From Staphylococcus sp. CAG:324 (lineage in GTDB: Bacteria > Bacillota_I > Bacilli_A > ML615J-28 > CAG-313), in the NCBI GenBank assembly GCA_000433035.1, contig FR890805.1, positions 1-21,946 on the forward strand: a stretch of 21,946 nt of DNA. The letters run 5' to 3'. The notes under the pieces were generated by a model that did not search any database, was not told where the DNA came from, and saw nothing but the letters and a program-made list of their open reading frames with translations. A program made the translations under genes and the position numbers. This document shows, piece after piece, positions 15,538 through 21,946 of this stretch (position 1 is its first letter; each line of letters starts with the position of its first letter).

Positions 15538-17208
15538 ATGAAAAAAATATGTTCAATAGTATTTGTAACATTTTTATTTTTTTTTATTCATTTAAATGAT
15601 GTAAAAGCTGAGCAATATGAAAATATAAATATTGTAACAGTAGCAAATTATTATATTAATGAATACTTTGATTGTAGTTATCACCTAAAAAACTATGAAT
15701 ATATTTATGATTTAGACAATAATAGGTATTATTTAATTCATGTTGATCCTATAGGATATATGATTATAGATAAAGATACTTTCAATTTACAAGAGGCATC
15801 TGTTAGTATGAATAGCCCATATAGTGAATATGATAGTAGTGATTTAAAAATATATTTAGGTCCTACTAATTATTATATATATGATAATAATCAACTTATA
15901 AATGTACATACTAAACATGAGATAACGATAGATAGTGAACTAAATAATACTTTGAGTTTGCTAGAAAATAATTTTACTACAATAAATGAGATGCAGACGA
16001 TGTCTATTGGTGGTGATGGTGGCGAAGATGATGATAGAACGTATGATACAAATGGGTTTACATTAATCCCTAATGCTCAATATATGAAAAATTTAACCTT
16101 TTATCCTGATAATCAAAATGGTACTTGTGGTTATGTGTCATTAAGTATTTTGTTAGGTTATCTTAATACTTTTTATAATCCTTATACTATTCCCGATGGT
16201 GCTATCACTCATATAAGACCTGATGGTTCTAGTGAAACTAGTACTGGATTTATTACAAGTGCACCTAAAAACTATACATTAAATTTACCAAATGATTTAT
16301 CTATTTATGATTGGGCAACAATGCCTGGTACTACTAATATAATACACGACATTTTACAAGATTATGAACATTATTTATTACAAACATCTAATGGATATGC
16401 CGTAGCGTCTAATCAATTTGAAGATACTTTTTTGGATTATAGGAATGATTATATACCAAGTGAATATCAAAATCATTATGAAATAGTGAATATTCCTTTT
16501 AGTTCGTTGCAAAATAAAAAAAATAAAGCTAAAGAATTAATAGATGAAGGCACTCCTGTTGTTTTATCGCTTACAAATTATGATTACACAACAAATATTG
16601 GGGCAGGTAATGGTAATTTGCAAGAAGCTCATAATGTTATTGCTTATGGATATAAAAACGATATGTTTTTGACTCATTTTGGTTGGAAAGGCGAGGCTAA
16701 TTATAGAGAAGTGATATTAAATAGTTATTCTATTTATTCAGTTTTTGCTATTAAATATATATCAGAACATATTCATAATGACTTTTTTGAGTGGAAAACC
16801 GTATATGGAAATGGAACTTATTGTTCCTGTGGGTCTTTGAACTGCAGTCATCCATCTAATAATTTTGTTCAAAATAATAATGAAAATCATCATGTTGTTT
16901 GTAAAATATGTGGATATAGTAAGACAGAAAATCATGAATTTGTTGTGGGAGAAACTACAATGATTTGTAATCGTTGTGGATTTGAAAAATCGTTACCTTG
17001 TTCACATAATTATATCTATAATAATTATTATGATAAAATAGGCCATCAAATGAAATGTACAATATGTGGTGATATAAAAAAAGAGTCTCATAAGTGTATT
17101 TCACTTCAAGGAGTATATAGTTGTACAATCTGTCCGTATGAAAATAAAAATATAGTAATTGGGCCTACTAGTTTATTTTTGAAAAAGGAGGAAAACGATG
17201 AAGAATAG
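15538..17208 (+). CDS. Secreted papain-like cysteine peptidase with Cys/His-rich repeats
   Basis: This 556-residue protein starts with a signal peptide (residues 1-24, cleavage after VKA). Residues about 28-150 resemble a propeptide region with NRYYLIHVDPIGYMIID. A papain-like peptidase core follows: NGTCGYVSLSILLGYL with probable nucleophile Cys197, and EAHNVIAYGY with probable His365, then FGWKGEANYREVILN. The nearest general match is the C39/C10-like peptidase group; I cannot fix the exact family. After about residue 415 comes a Cys/His-rich tail with two tandem 52-residue repeats. Secretion suggests action at the cell surface or outside; the substrate is unknown. AAGGAG (15522-15527) precedes the ATG. 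The last codons overlap the next gene by 11 nt. Confidence 0.72.
   Translation: MKKICSIVFVTFLFFFIHLNDVKAEQYENINIVTVANYYINEYFDCSYHLKNYEYIYDLDNNRYYLIHVDPIGYMIIDKDTFNLQEASVSMNSPYSEYDSSDLKIYLGPTNYYIYDNNQLINVHTKHEITIDSELNNTLSLLENNFTTINEMQTMSIGGDGGEDDDRTYDTNGFTLIPNAQYMKNLTFYPDNQNGTCGYVSLSILLGYLNTFYNPYTIPDGAITHIRPDGSSETSTGFITSAPKNYTLNLPNDLSIYDWATMPGTTNIIHDILQDYEHYLLQTSNGYAVASNQFEDTFLDYRNDYIPSEYQNHYEIVNIPFSSLQNKKNKAKELIDEGTPVVLSLTNYDYTTNIGAGNGNLQEAHNVIAYGYKNDMFLTHFGWKGEANYREVILNSYSIYSVFAIKYISEHIHNDFFEWKTVYGNGTYCSCGSLNCSHPSNNFVQNNNENHHVVCKICGYSKTENHEFVVGETTMICNRCGFEKSLPCSHNYIYNNYYDKIGHQMKCTICGDIKKESHKCISLQGVYSCTICPYENKNIVIGPTSLFLKKEENDEE
16843..17154 (+). repeat. Two tandem 52-residue Cys/His repeats in the peptidase C-terminus
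   Basis: Protein residues 436-487 and 488-539 align without gaps at key positions. CSH at 436/488, His451/503, CxxC at 455-458/507-510, Glu464/516, His466/518 and CxxC at 477-480/529-532 all repeat with a period of exactly 52. Four CxxC pairs with nearby His residues suggest zinc knuckles. The repeats are not obvious as long DNA identity, so the duplication is old or under protein-level constraint. Confidence 0.75.
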
Positions 17209-17947
17209 AACTAAAATAATTCTATCGGTTGTATCAGCCATTCTTTTGGTTGTTATAATTGGATGTGTTGGTTTTGGGATTTGGTTTTACCATAATTTTG
17301 AAGGTGGGAATCCTCCTAAAAATACTTATTTTTGTTTTGACAAATATGAAGATGTGGCGTCTTTATTAAATAAAAATCATCAAAATGATGATTATTTCTT
17401 CGTTGATCTCCATAATTATGATCAACATATAGTAGATTCTTGCTATGTTGTTTCTAGCAGTGGTGAACAAATAGAATTGGATGATATTACTAAAATCAAT
17501 AGTTTGAGTTCTTATTATCAAGTAGATAATCAAAATGGCCTAATTGGTATTTATATTAAATATATTTATGCTGATGATGAAGAAAAGGAAAAAATAAATC
17601 ATATTGAAATGGACAACATTGGAATCAGCCAAATTGCTCAATTCAAAAATTATTATTTTGATTCTCAATTTTGGCTAAATCTAGATGATGTAAATGAAAA
17701 ATATAACTATCCTGAATTTGTTTTTAATTTTAAACAACAACTAGATAAGTTTAGCTTTGTTGAATATAAGACAAATTATTTGCATTTAGGAATAACTAAA
17801 AGTAGTGATTTGTATGTGATGTTTATGTATGAAAATGAATCTATTTCAATAAAACAAGATAAAATGGAAAGATTAGATAGCCAACAAACATCACTTCAAG
17901 AAGCATATGAACTGCAACTTATTGATTATTTAATTCACAATTGGTAA
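17198..17947 (+). CDS. Membrane-anchored protein of unknown function, coupled to the peptidase
   Basis: I do not recognise this 249-residue protein. The N-terminus is a short basic stretch followed by one hydrophobic segment (about residues 8-31), so the rest would face outward. IIGC at residues 20-23 fits a lipobox, making a lipoprotein possible, but the hydrophobic run continues past Cys23, so a simple membrane anchor is equally likely. The outer part is rich in Asp, Asn, Tyr and Lys with no motif I can name. A strong AAAGGAGG site (17184-17191) lies inside the peptidase gene and the frames overlap by 11 nt, so the two are very likely co-translated. A role as partner, inhibitor or receptor of the peptidase is possible but inferred only from position. 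Confidence 0.6.
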   Translation: MKNRTKIILSVVSAILLVVIIGCVGFGIWFYHNFEGGNPPKNTYFCFDKYEDVASLLNKNHQNDDYFFVDLHNYDQHIVDSCYVVSSSGEQIELDDITKINSLSSYYQVDNQNGLIGIYIKYIYADDEEKEKINHIEMDNIGISQIAQFKNYYFDSQFWLNLDDVNEKYNYPEFVFNFKQQLDKFSFVEYKTNYLHLGITKSSDLYVMFMYENESISIKQDKMERLDSQQTSLQEAYELQLIDYLIHNW

Positions 17948-17964
17948 GTATAAATAACTAGTCT

Positions 17965-17999
17965 AAACTATTAGTAAAATATTTTACTAATAGTTTTTT
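17965..17999 (+). terminator. Terminator of the peptidase/membrane-protein pair
   Basis: AAACTATTAGTAA (17965-17977) pairs with TTACTAATAGTTT (17984-17996) within a perfect 32-nt palindrome and is followed by a T-run (17994-17999). It closes the two-gene unit. Confidence 0.88.
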
Positions 18000-18092
18000 A
18001 TTACTATACTATAGTCGGTAATAAAGAAGTAATGAAGGGAAAATAAATGATAGGTATACTTTATTCAAAAAATTTAGTTTTGTAATACTAAA

Positions 18093-18290
18093 ATGTATGT
18101 CGCTTTAACAAAAGCAAAGATTTTGATATTGATTAGTTATGCTAGCGATAGATATGATGAAAAGCGGATGTAGATATTAAAGAACTTTGATAACCTTTTT
18201 TGAGAATGGAAAACTATTGATTATGATAGTGTTTTATTCAGTAATGGTGCTTATGATAATGGAACAAGAAGGGGTATTTTATTAGAATAA
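18093..18290 (+). pseudogene. Possible decayed coding remnant
   Basis: One frame reads 66 codons from ATG 18093 to TAA 18288-18290 with two internal stops, TAG at 18171 and TGA at 18201. The last open part (18207-18287) reads EWKTIDYDSVLFSNGAYDNG and a short tail. It begins with EWKT, as does a site in the peptidase (residues 418-421), and the DNA around CTTTTTTGAG...TGGAAAAC is similar at both places. I found no other match to the peptidase, so this may be a fragment of a related gene or chance. No functional product is expected. Confidence 0.25.
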
Positions 18291-18380
18291 TATACATATT
18301 TTTTTCATATAGACCACCTAAAACTTTAAGATTTGTTTGGTGTGGTAAAGAAGAGAATAAAAAATAAAAGGGTGTAATAT

Positions 18381-18409
18381 TTTACAATTTATTGAATTTG
18401 AAGTAATAT
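18381..18409 (+). promoter_or_regulatory. Putative promoter of fba
   Basis: TTTACA (18381-18386), a 17-nt spacer and TAATAT (18404-18409) give a moderate sigma-A match about 45 nt before the ATG. The surrounding TA-rich sequence offers alternative -10 boxes, so the exact position is uncertain. Confidence 0.4.
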
Positions 18410-18453
18410 ATATATGTTTGAAAGATAAATTTAAGATTAGGAGGAAAATATAA

Positions 18454-19317
18454 ATGCCATTAGTAAATATGTGTAAGATGCTAAATGAGGCAAGAAAAGG
18501 TAAATATGCTGTAGGTCAATTCAATATTAACAATCTTGAATGGACGAAAACAATTCTTGAAACAGCACAAAAAAATCAATCACCCGTTATTCTTGGCGTG
18601 TCTGAAGGTGCTGCAAAATATATGGGCGGATTTGATACTGTAGTGGGTATGGTGAAAGGATTAATGAAGTACTTAAATGTAACAGTTGAAGTTGCAATTC
18701 ATTTAGATCATGGATCTACTTTTGAAAGTTGTAAAAATGCTATTGATGCAGGATTTACATCTGTTATGATTGATGGTTCTCATCACCCTATTCATGATAA
18801 TATTCAAATGACAAAAGAAGTTGTTGAGTATGCTCATGCTAGAGGAGTGAGTGTTGAGGCAGAAGTTGGTACGGTTGGCGGCAATGAAGATGGTGTTGTT
18901 GGTGGTATTAAATATGCTGATTTAAATGAATGCGTTCGTCTTGTTCAAGAAGCAAATGTTGATGCCCTTGCCCCTGCTCTTGGTTCTGTTCATGGCCCAT
19001 ATCAAGGTGAACCTGTGCTTGGCTTTACAGAAATGGAAGCCATTGGAAAGGCAACAAATATGCCTCTTGTATTACATGGAGGAACAGGAATTCCCGATGA
19101 GAAAATAAAAAAAGCGATTGCTTGTGGAACTTGTAAAATTAATGTAAATACTGAATGTCAACTTGCTTTTAATAAATTATTAAGAGAATTTTTAAATGAT
19201 GAAAAAAATGCCAATGTTTATGATCCTCGTAAACTTCTTGGTCCTGCAACTAAAGGTATTGCCTCAGCAGTCACAGAAAAAATGCATGTTTTTGGTTCTA
19301 TCAACAAAAGTAACTAA
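18454..19317 (+). CDS. fba: Class II fructose-bisphosphate aldolase
   Basis: This zinc enzyme splits fructose 1,6-bisphosphate into dihydroxyacetone phosphate and glyceraldehyde 3-phosphate in glycolysis. The 287 residues show the class II pattern: HLDHGSTFESC with catalytic Asp85 and zinc ligand His86, MIDGSHHP, VEAEVGTVGGNED, GSVHGPYQGEP with zinc ligand His180, and LHGGTGIP with zinc ligand His208. The C-terminal YDPRKLLGPA and FGS are typical of the FbaA type. Tagatose-bisphosphate aldolase is the nearest alternative, but the overall match favours Fba. AGGAGG (18439-18444) precedes the ATG. It is a single-gene unit with its own terminator. Codons appear biased toward a restricted set, as expected for a highly expressed gene, though I did not compute this. 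Confidence 0.96.
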   Translation: MPLVNMCKMLNEARKGKYAVGQFNINNLEWTKTILETAQKNQSPVILGVSEGAAKYMGGFDTVVGMVKGLMKYLNVTVEVAIHLDHGSTFESCKNAIDAGFTSVMIDGSHHPIHDNIQMTKEVVEYAHARGVSVEAEVGTVGGNEDGVVGGIKYADLNECVRLVQEANVDALAPALGSVHGPYQGEPVLGFTEMEAIGKATNMPLVLHGGTGIPDEKIKKAIACGTCKINVNTECQLAFNKLLREFLNDEKNANVYDPRKLLGPATKGIASAVTEKMHVFGSINKSN

Positions 19318-19326
19318 ATAATACCA

Positions 19327-19370
19327 ATAAAAGAATACAAAATTTTTTCTTTGTATTCTTTTATTTTTAT
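19327..19370 (+). terminator. Intrinsic terminator of fba
   Basis: ATAAAAGAATACAAA (19327-19341) and TTTGTATTCTTTTAT (19350-19364) form a 15-bp stem with an 8-nt loop, followed by T-rich sequence. The 3' arm lies just upstream of the next promoter. Confidence 0.88.
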
Positions 19371-19378
19371 TTAATATA

Positions 19379-19387
19379 TGTTATAAT
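19379..19387 (+). promoter_or_regulatory. Putative extended -10 promoter of the GT2-like gene
   Basis: TG-T-TATAAT (19379-19387) is an ideal extended -10 element. The -35 position falls in the fba terminator arm and has no match to TTGACA. The predicted start near 19394 leaves a leader of only about 13 nt, beginning at the GAGG ribosome binding site. Confidence 0.5.
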
Positions 19388-19406
19388 AGGTGTGAGGTAT
19401 ATATAA

Positions 19407-20327
19407 ATGGAAGAGGTAAAATTGAATTTTAAAGATATTGTTGTTCATGTTGCTTTGATTATTGACAAAAGAATCATTGATGAGATAGAAGAAGATGAAT
19501 ATGTCAAACATATTGAAACATATATTAGACAAACAGATCATTTATATATATATAATATGGTCAATCAAGATTTAACATCATTTTTTGATAAACTAAGTAA
19601 ATATAATCATATTTCCTATACAGACTGTAATGACTTAGGTGAAGTTTACAATTATCAAAGAATTTTAGAACAATTTTTGCTTACAGAATGTGACTTTGGA
19701 GTAGTACTGAATCAAGGATATTATTATGAAGAAGAGGCTTTTTTATCGTTAAGAAGGTATACAATAGAGCATGATACATCAAACATAGCGGTTTTAACAC
19801 CAATGCCACTTAGAGGATGCGAACAATTTTTTATGCAAGTAGAAGACGAAAGAAAGTGTAAAGGGTGTAATTTAGTAGGAACCTTGATTAATATGAAAAT
19901 CTTTAAAGAACTATCTCCTTTTAAATTAGAATATTATCAAACTACTTTTGATTATGAGTATTGCTTAAGAGCAAGGCAAAACGGGTATCAAATTATTCTT
20001 TTACAAAATCAAGTTTTACGAAATCAGAATTATAGAATCATCGAAAAGAAGTTTTTTTTCATCAATCTATCAACTTACGATTATGATTTAATGGAAGTAT
20101 ATTACCAAACAAGAAATCGTTTTTATCTTTGGGATGAATATAAAAATATTGATCCGGAATTTGTAAAATTAGATAAAAAGTTATATAAAGGTGAACGGCA
20201 TATGTTAAAGGTAAGAGATAAAAATTATCGTGATAAATTTTATATGATGGAAGAAGCACGTTTTGATTATTTAAAGGGATTAAAAGGTAAGTATAAAGGA
20301 GGAAATAAAAATGAAAAAAATAAATAA
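19407..20327 (+). CDS. GT2-like (rhamnosyltransferase-type) protein with a divergent active site
   Basis: This 306-residue cytoplasmic-looking protein resembles the family 2 rhamnosyltransferase group in its second half. FDYEYCLRARQNGYQI (181-196) matches the conserved acceptor-site block that usually reads D-x-E/D-x-CLR-x-R-x-x-GY. YYQTRNRFYLWDEY (232-245) matches the family's YYxxRNxxxLxxxY segment. In the first half, the place where the nucleotide-sugar-binding Asp motif (lDqDs) normally sits reads VVLNQGYYYE (99-108), so the DxD-type motif is missing. The N-terminal strand HVALII lacks the usual VTYN. It may be an inactive or altered glycosyltransferase acting with surface polysaccharide assembly. 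The C-terminal 17 nt overlap the next gene, implying coupling. Confidence 0.6.
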   Translation: MEEVKLNFKDIVVHVALIIDKRIIDEIEEDEYVKHIETYIRQTDHLYIYNMVNQDLTSFFDKLSKYNHISYTDCNDLGEVYNYQRILEQFLLTECDFGVVLNQGYYYEEEAFLSLRRYTIEHDTSNIAVLTPMPLRGCEQFFMQVEDERKCKGCNLVGTLINMKIFKELSPFKLEYYQTTFDYEYCLRARQNGYQIILLQNQVLRNQNYRIIEKKFFFINLSTYDYDLMEVYYQTRNRFYLWDEYKNIDPEFVKLDKKLYKGERHMLKVRDKNYRDKFYMMEEARFDYLKGLKGKYKGGNKNEKNK

Positions 20328-21946
20328 ATTATGCTTAATCCTAATTCTTAGCATTTTTTCAGTGTATATATTTTATATAGTAAATACTAAAAGTGTTAAG
20401 GCATATGATAGTATTGATTCGACTGGCGCAACTGTGTGGGATAAAACGAGTGAAGAAATTGTTGATAAGTATGGTGTACATTATTCTCATATGACAGGAG
20501 TTCCAACAACTTCCGGTAATAAGGGAAGCGAAAAAAATGTCAATTATTTTAGTATGAAAACGGATGGAGAAAATTCCAAATTAGTAACTTGGATTAAACC
20601 AATGAGTAATGGTTCGTTTGGGACTTCAAGGCTTACATCGCTTGCGAAAGACTATGAAGCAAACAATCCAGGATGGATTGTAGTTGCAGGTATAAATGCT
20701 GATCAGTGGTATTATGGTACTAATAAATATAGCCAAAAGGGAGGATATTTTTTCTTTTCTAATCAAACGTATTATCCACTGACAGTAGGAGGACAAAATT
20801 TATTTACTATAAGTCCTCTTGGAATATCAGGAAATGGAATTGGTATTACAAATGATTCTACGAATCCTTTTATCGATGCTTCTGGAAGTTCGAATGTATT
20901 GATAAAAATTTATGATGATGCTGATACTTTAATTGCTTCTTATCCTGTTGATGGGTATAATCAAACACCATCATCTAATCAAACGATGGTTTGGAGTGGT
21001 AGATATAGTGAAGAACAACTTGGAAATTTTATTCCAAGAGAGGTTAGCACTACTAATGATTTATATATTGTTGAATATGCGGAATTAGCATATATGAATA
21101 ATTCTAGAGATTATGCATATGAAGGGACAATTTATGCTCCTGTTGATTCATTTTATGGTAGAGGAAATATTTCAACAATTGATAAAGCAACAACTTTAAA
21201 ACTTGGTCAATTTGCAATTGAAACTACAAATGAAGAATTAAAAGAAGTATTAGATGTTGGAGTAAAAGTAATTGTAGAACACCAATATGCTCAAGAAAGT
21301 GTGAATGATTTAGAATCTGTAACAGGATACCATACAAATCATGTTAAAAATGGGCAATATTTACCACTTAGAGATGGTGATAGTTATAATTCAAATACAA
21401 GACCACGTTCAATTTTTGGTATCAAAGAAGATGGAACTTACTTTTTAATGACAACAAGAGATGCCCTTGATACGTCACTTGGTGGAACAACTTACACTGA
21501 AACGAATGCCATACTAGATTATTATGATGCATATACAGCATATCAAGATGATGGAGGTGGTTCTGTTACCGCAATCTATCGAAATAATGAAGGCAGTTTT
21601 GATGTGGTTAGTGAATCATGTGATCCAGGAGTAACAGAAAGAAATATATGTACAGGTTTATTCTTTGTTATAAGAGATCCTGGTTATACAACACAGTTTA
21701 ATAATTCGACACCAACAACTATTGAGTTAAACCAAAAACATACTGCTTTTGCAAAGGAAATGGAAGATGTTCAATTTATCATAGAGAATAAAACATATGA
21801 TGCACAAGGGGATACTACGATTATTGAAAATTTAAAAGAAAATACCGAATATGAAATAATAGTAAAATATAAGTATCAAGGTAAAGAGTATCAAACCAAA
21901 ATGTATGCACAAACGAAAGCATACTATGCAGGACTGAATTTCATAC
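20311..21946 (+). CDS. Secreted phosphodiester glycosidase (NAGPA-like) domain protein, partial
   Basis: The gene runs off the right edge; 545 codons are visible with no stop. A signal peptide occupies residues 1-31 (cleavage after VKA). The phosphodiester glycosidase (NAGPA/DUF2233) domain is recognised by VVAGINADQWY with Asn129, NTRPRSIFGIKEDGTYFLM with Arg366, the GGTTYTE turn (391-397), and the family hallmark AYQDDGGGSVTAIYRN (DDGGGS at 413-418). Related enzymes cleave phosphodiester-linked sugars, in bacteria probably on wall or surface glycopolymers. After about residue 475 comes a beta-rich segment ending LKENTEYEIIVKYKYQGKEY, similar to a fibronectin type III module. AAAGGAGG (20295-20302) lies inside the preceding GT2-like gene. 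The true substrate is unknown. Confidence 0.82.
   Translation, partial: MKKINKLCLILILSIFSVYIFYIVNTKSVKAYDSIDSTGATVWDKTSEEIVDKYGVHYSHMTGVPTTSGNKGSEKNVNYFSMKTDGENSKLVTWIKPMSNGSFGTSRLTSLAKDYEANNPGWIVVAGINADQWYYGTNKYSQKGGYFFFSNQTYYPLTVGGQNLFTISPLGISGNGIGITNDSTNPFIDASGSSNVLIKIYDDADTLIASYPVDGYNQTPSSNQTMVWSGRYSEEQLGNFIPREVSTTNDLYIVEYAELAYMNNSRDYAYEGTIYAPVDSFYGRGNISTIDKATTLKLGQFAIETTNEELKEVLDVGVKVIVEHQYAQESVNDLESVTGYHTNHVKNGQYLPLRDGDSYNSNTRPRSIFGIKEDGTYFLMTTRDALDTSLGGTTYTETNAILDYYDAYTAYQDDGGGSVTAIYRNNEGSFDVVSESCDPGVTERNICTGLFFVIRDPGYTTQFNNSTPTTIELNQKHTAFAKEMEDVQFIIENKTYDAQGDTTIIENLKENTEYEIIVKYKYQGKEYQTKMYAQTKAYYAGLNFI

Larger units (their letters stand above)
18000..18453. other. Intergenic stretch before fba
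   Basis: Apart from the possible remnant, this region has no supported gene. A 12-codon ORF at 18048 sits behind GAAGGGA but looks incidental. ACCACC near 18312 and GGTGTGGT near 18338 could form an imperfect hairpin of unknown role. The last 70 nt hold the likely fba promoter and leader. Confidence 0.5.

Noticed and set aside
1..21946. CRISPR arrays, tRNA or rRNA genes, insertion sequences, prophage
   Set aside because: I saw no regularly spaced repeats, no cloverleaf or rRNA signature, and no transposase, integrase or phage gene on either strand.

Overview
The window is a very AT-rich bacterial chromosome segment that starts just inside the conserved replication-origin neighbourhood: yaaA-recF-gyrB-gyrA-serS on the plus strand, in the order found downstream of dnaA-dnaN in Bacillota. 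dnaA, dnaN and oriC themselves would lie to the left, outside the window. Three sporulation or germination genes (cwlJ, gerQ, spoVT) indicate an endospore former. Strong AAGGAGG-type ribosome binding sites, TTGACA/TATAAT promoters, a T-box leader on serS and pth-mfd-spoVT synteny all fit Bacilli in the broad sense. I infer a low-GC, probably host-associated lineage on the Erysipelotrichia/Turicibacter/Mollicutes side, but cannot name a genus. TGG encodes tryptophan at conserved sites and TGA appears to end pth, so the standard bacterial code is used.

Layout. (1) 1-6236: one promoter (229-257) drives the tightly packed yaaA-recF-gyrB-gyrA operon. (2) 6249-7875: a consensus promoter, a serine T-box riboswitch with terminator, serS, and a bidirectional terminator. 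(3) 7881-9187, minus strand: a HIT hydrolase, then the germination pair cwlJ-gerQ. (4) 9239-14840: ppa, folD, pth and mfd, with short gaps or overlaps. (5) 14827-15455: spoVT, whose ribosome binding site lies inside a terminator-like hairpin that also contains a sigma-G-like promoter. (6) 15538-17947: a lineage-specific pair, a secreted papain-like cysteine peptidase with tandem Cys/His-rich repeats, coupled to a membrane-anchored protein of unknown function. (7) 17948-18453: a terminator, a decayed coding remnant and the leader of fba. (8) 18454-19364: fba (class II aldolase) and its terminator. (9) 19382-21946: a divergent GT2-like protein overlapping a secreted phosphodiester glycosidase-like protein that runs off the window.

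The housekeeping genes cover DNA topology and repair (recF, gyrBA, mfd), translation (serS, pth), one-carbon metabolism (folD), pyrophosphate removal (ppa) and glycolysis (fba). cwlJ-gerQ supply cortex lysis during germination, and SpoVT regulates forespore genes. The least conventional parts are the spoVT leader, the peptidase/membrane-protein pair and the GT2-like/glycosidase pair.
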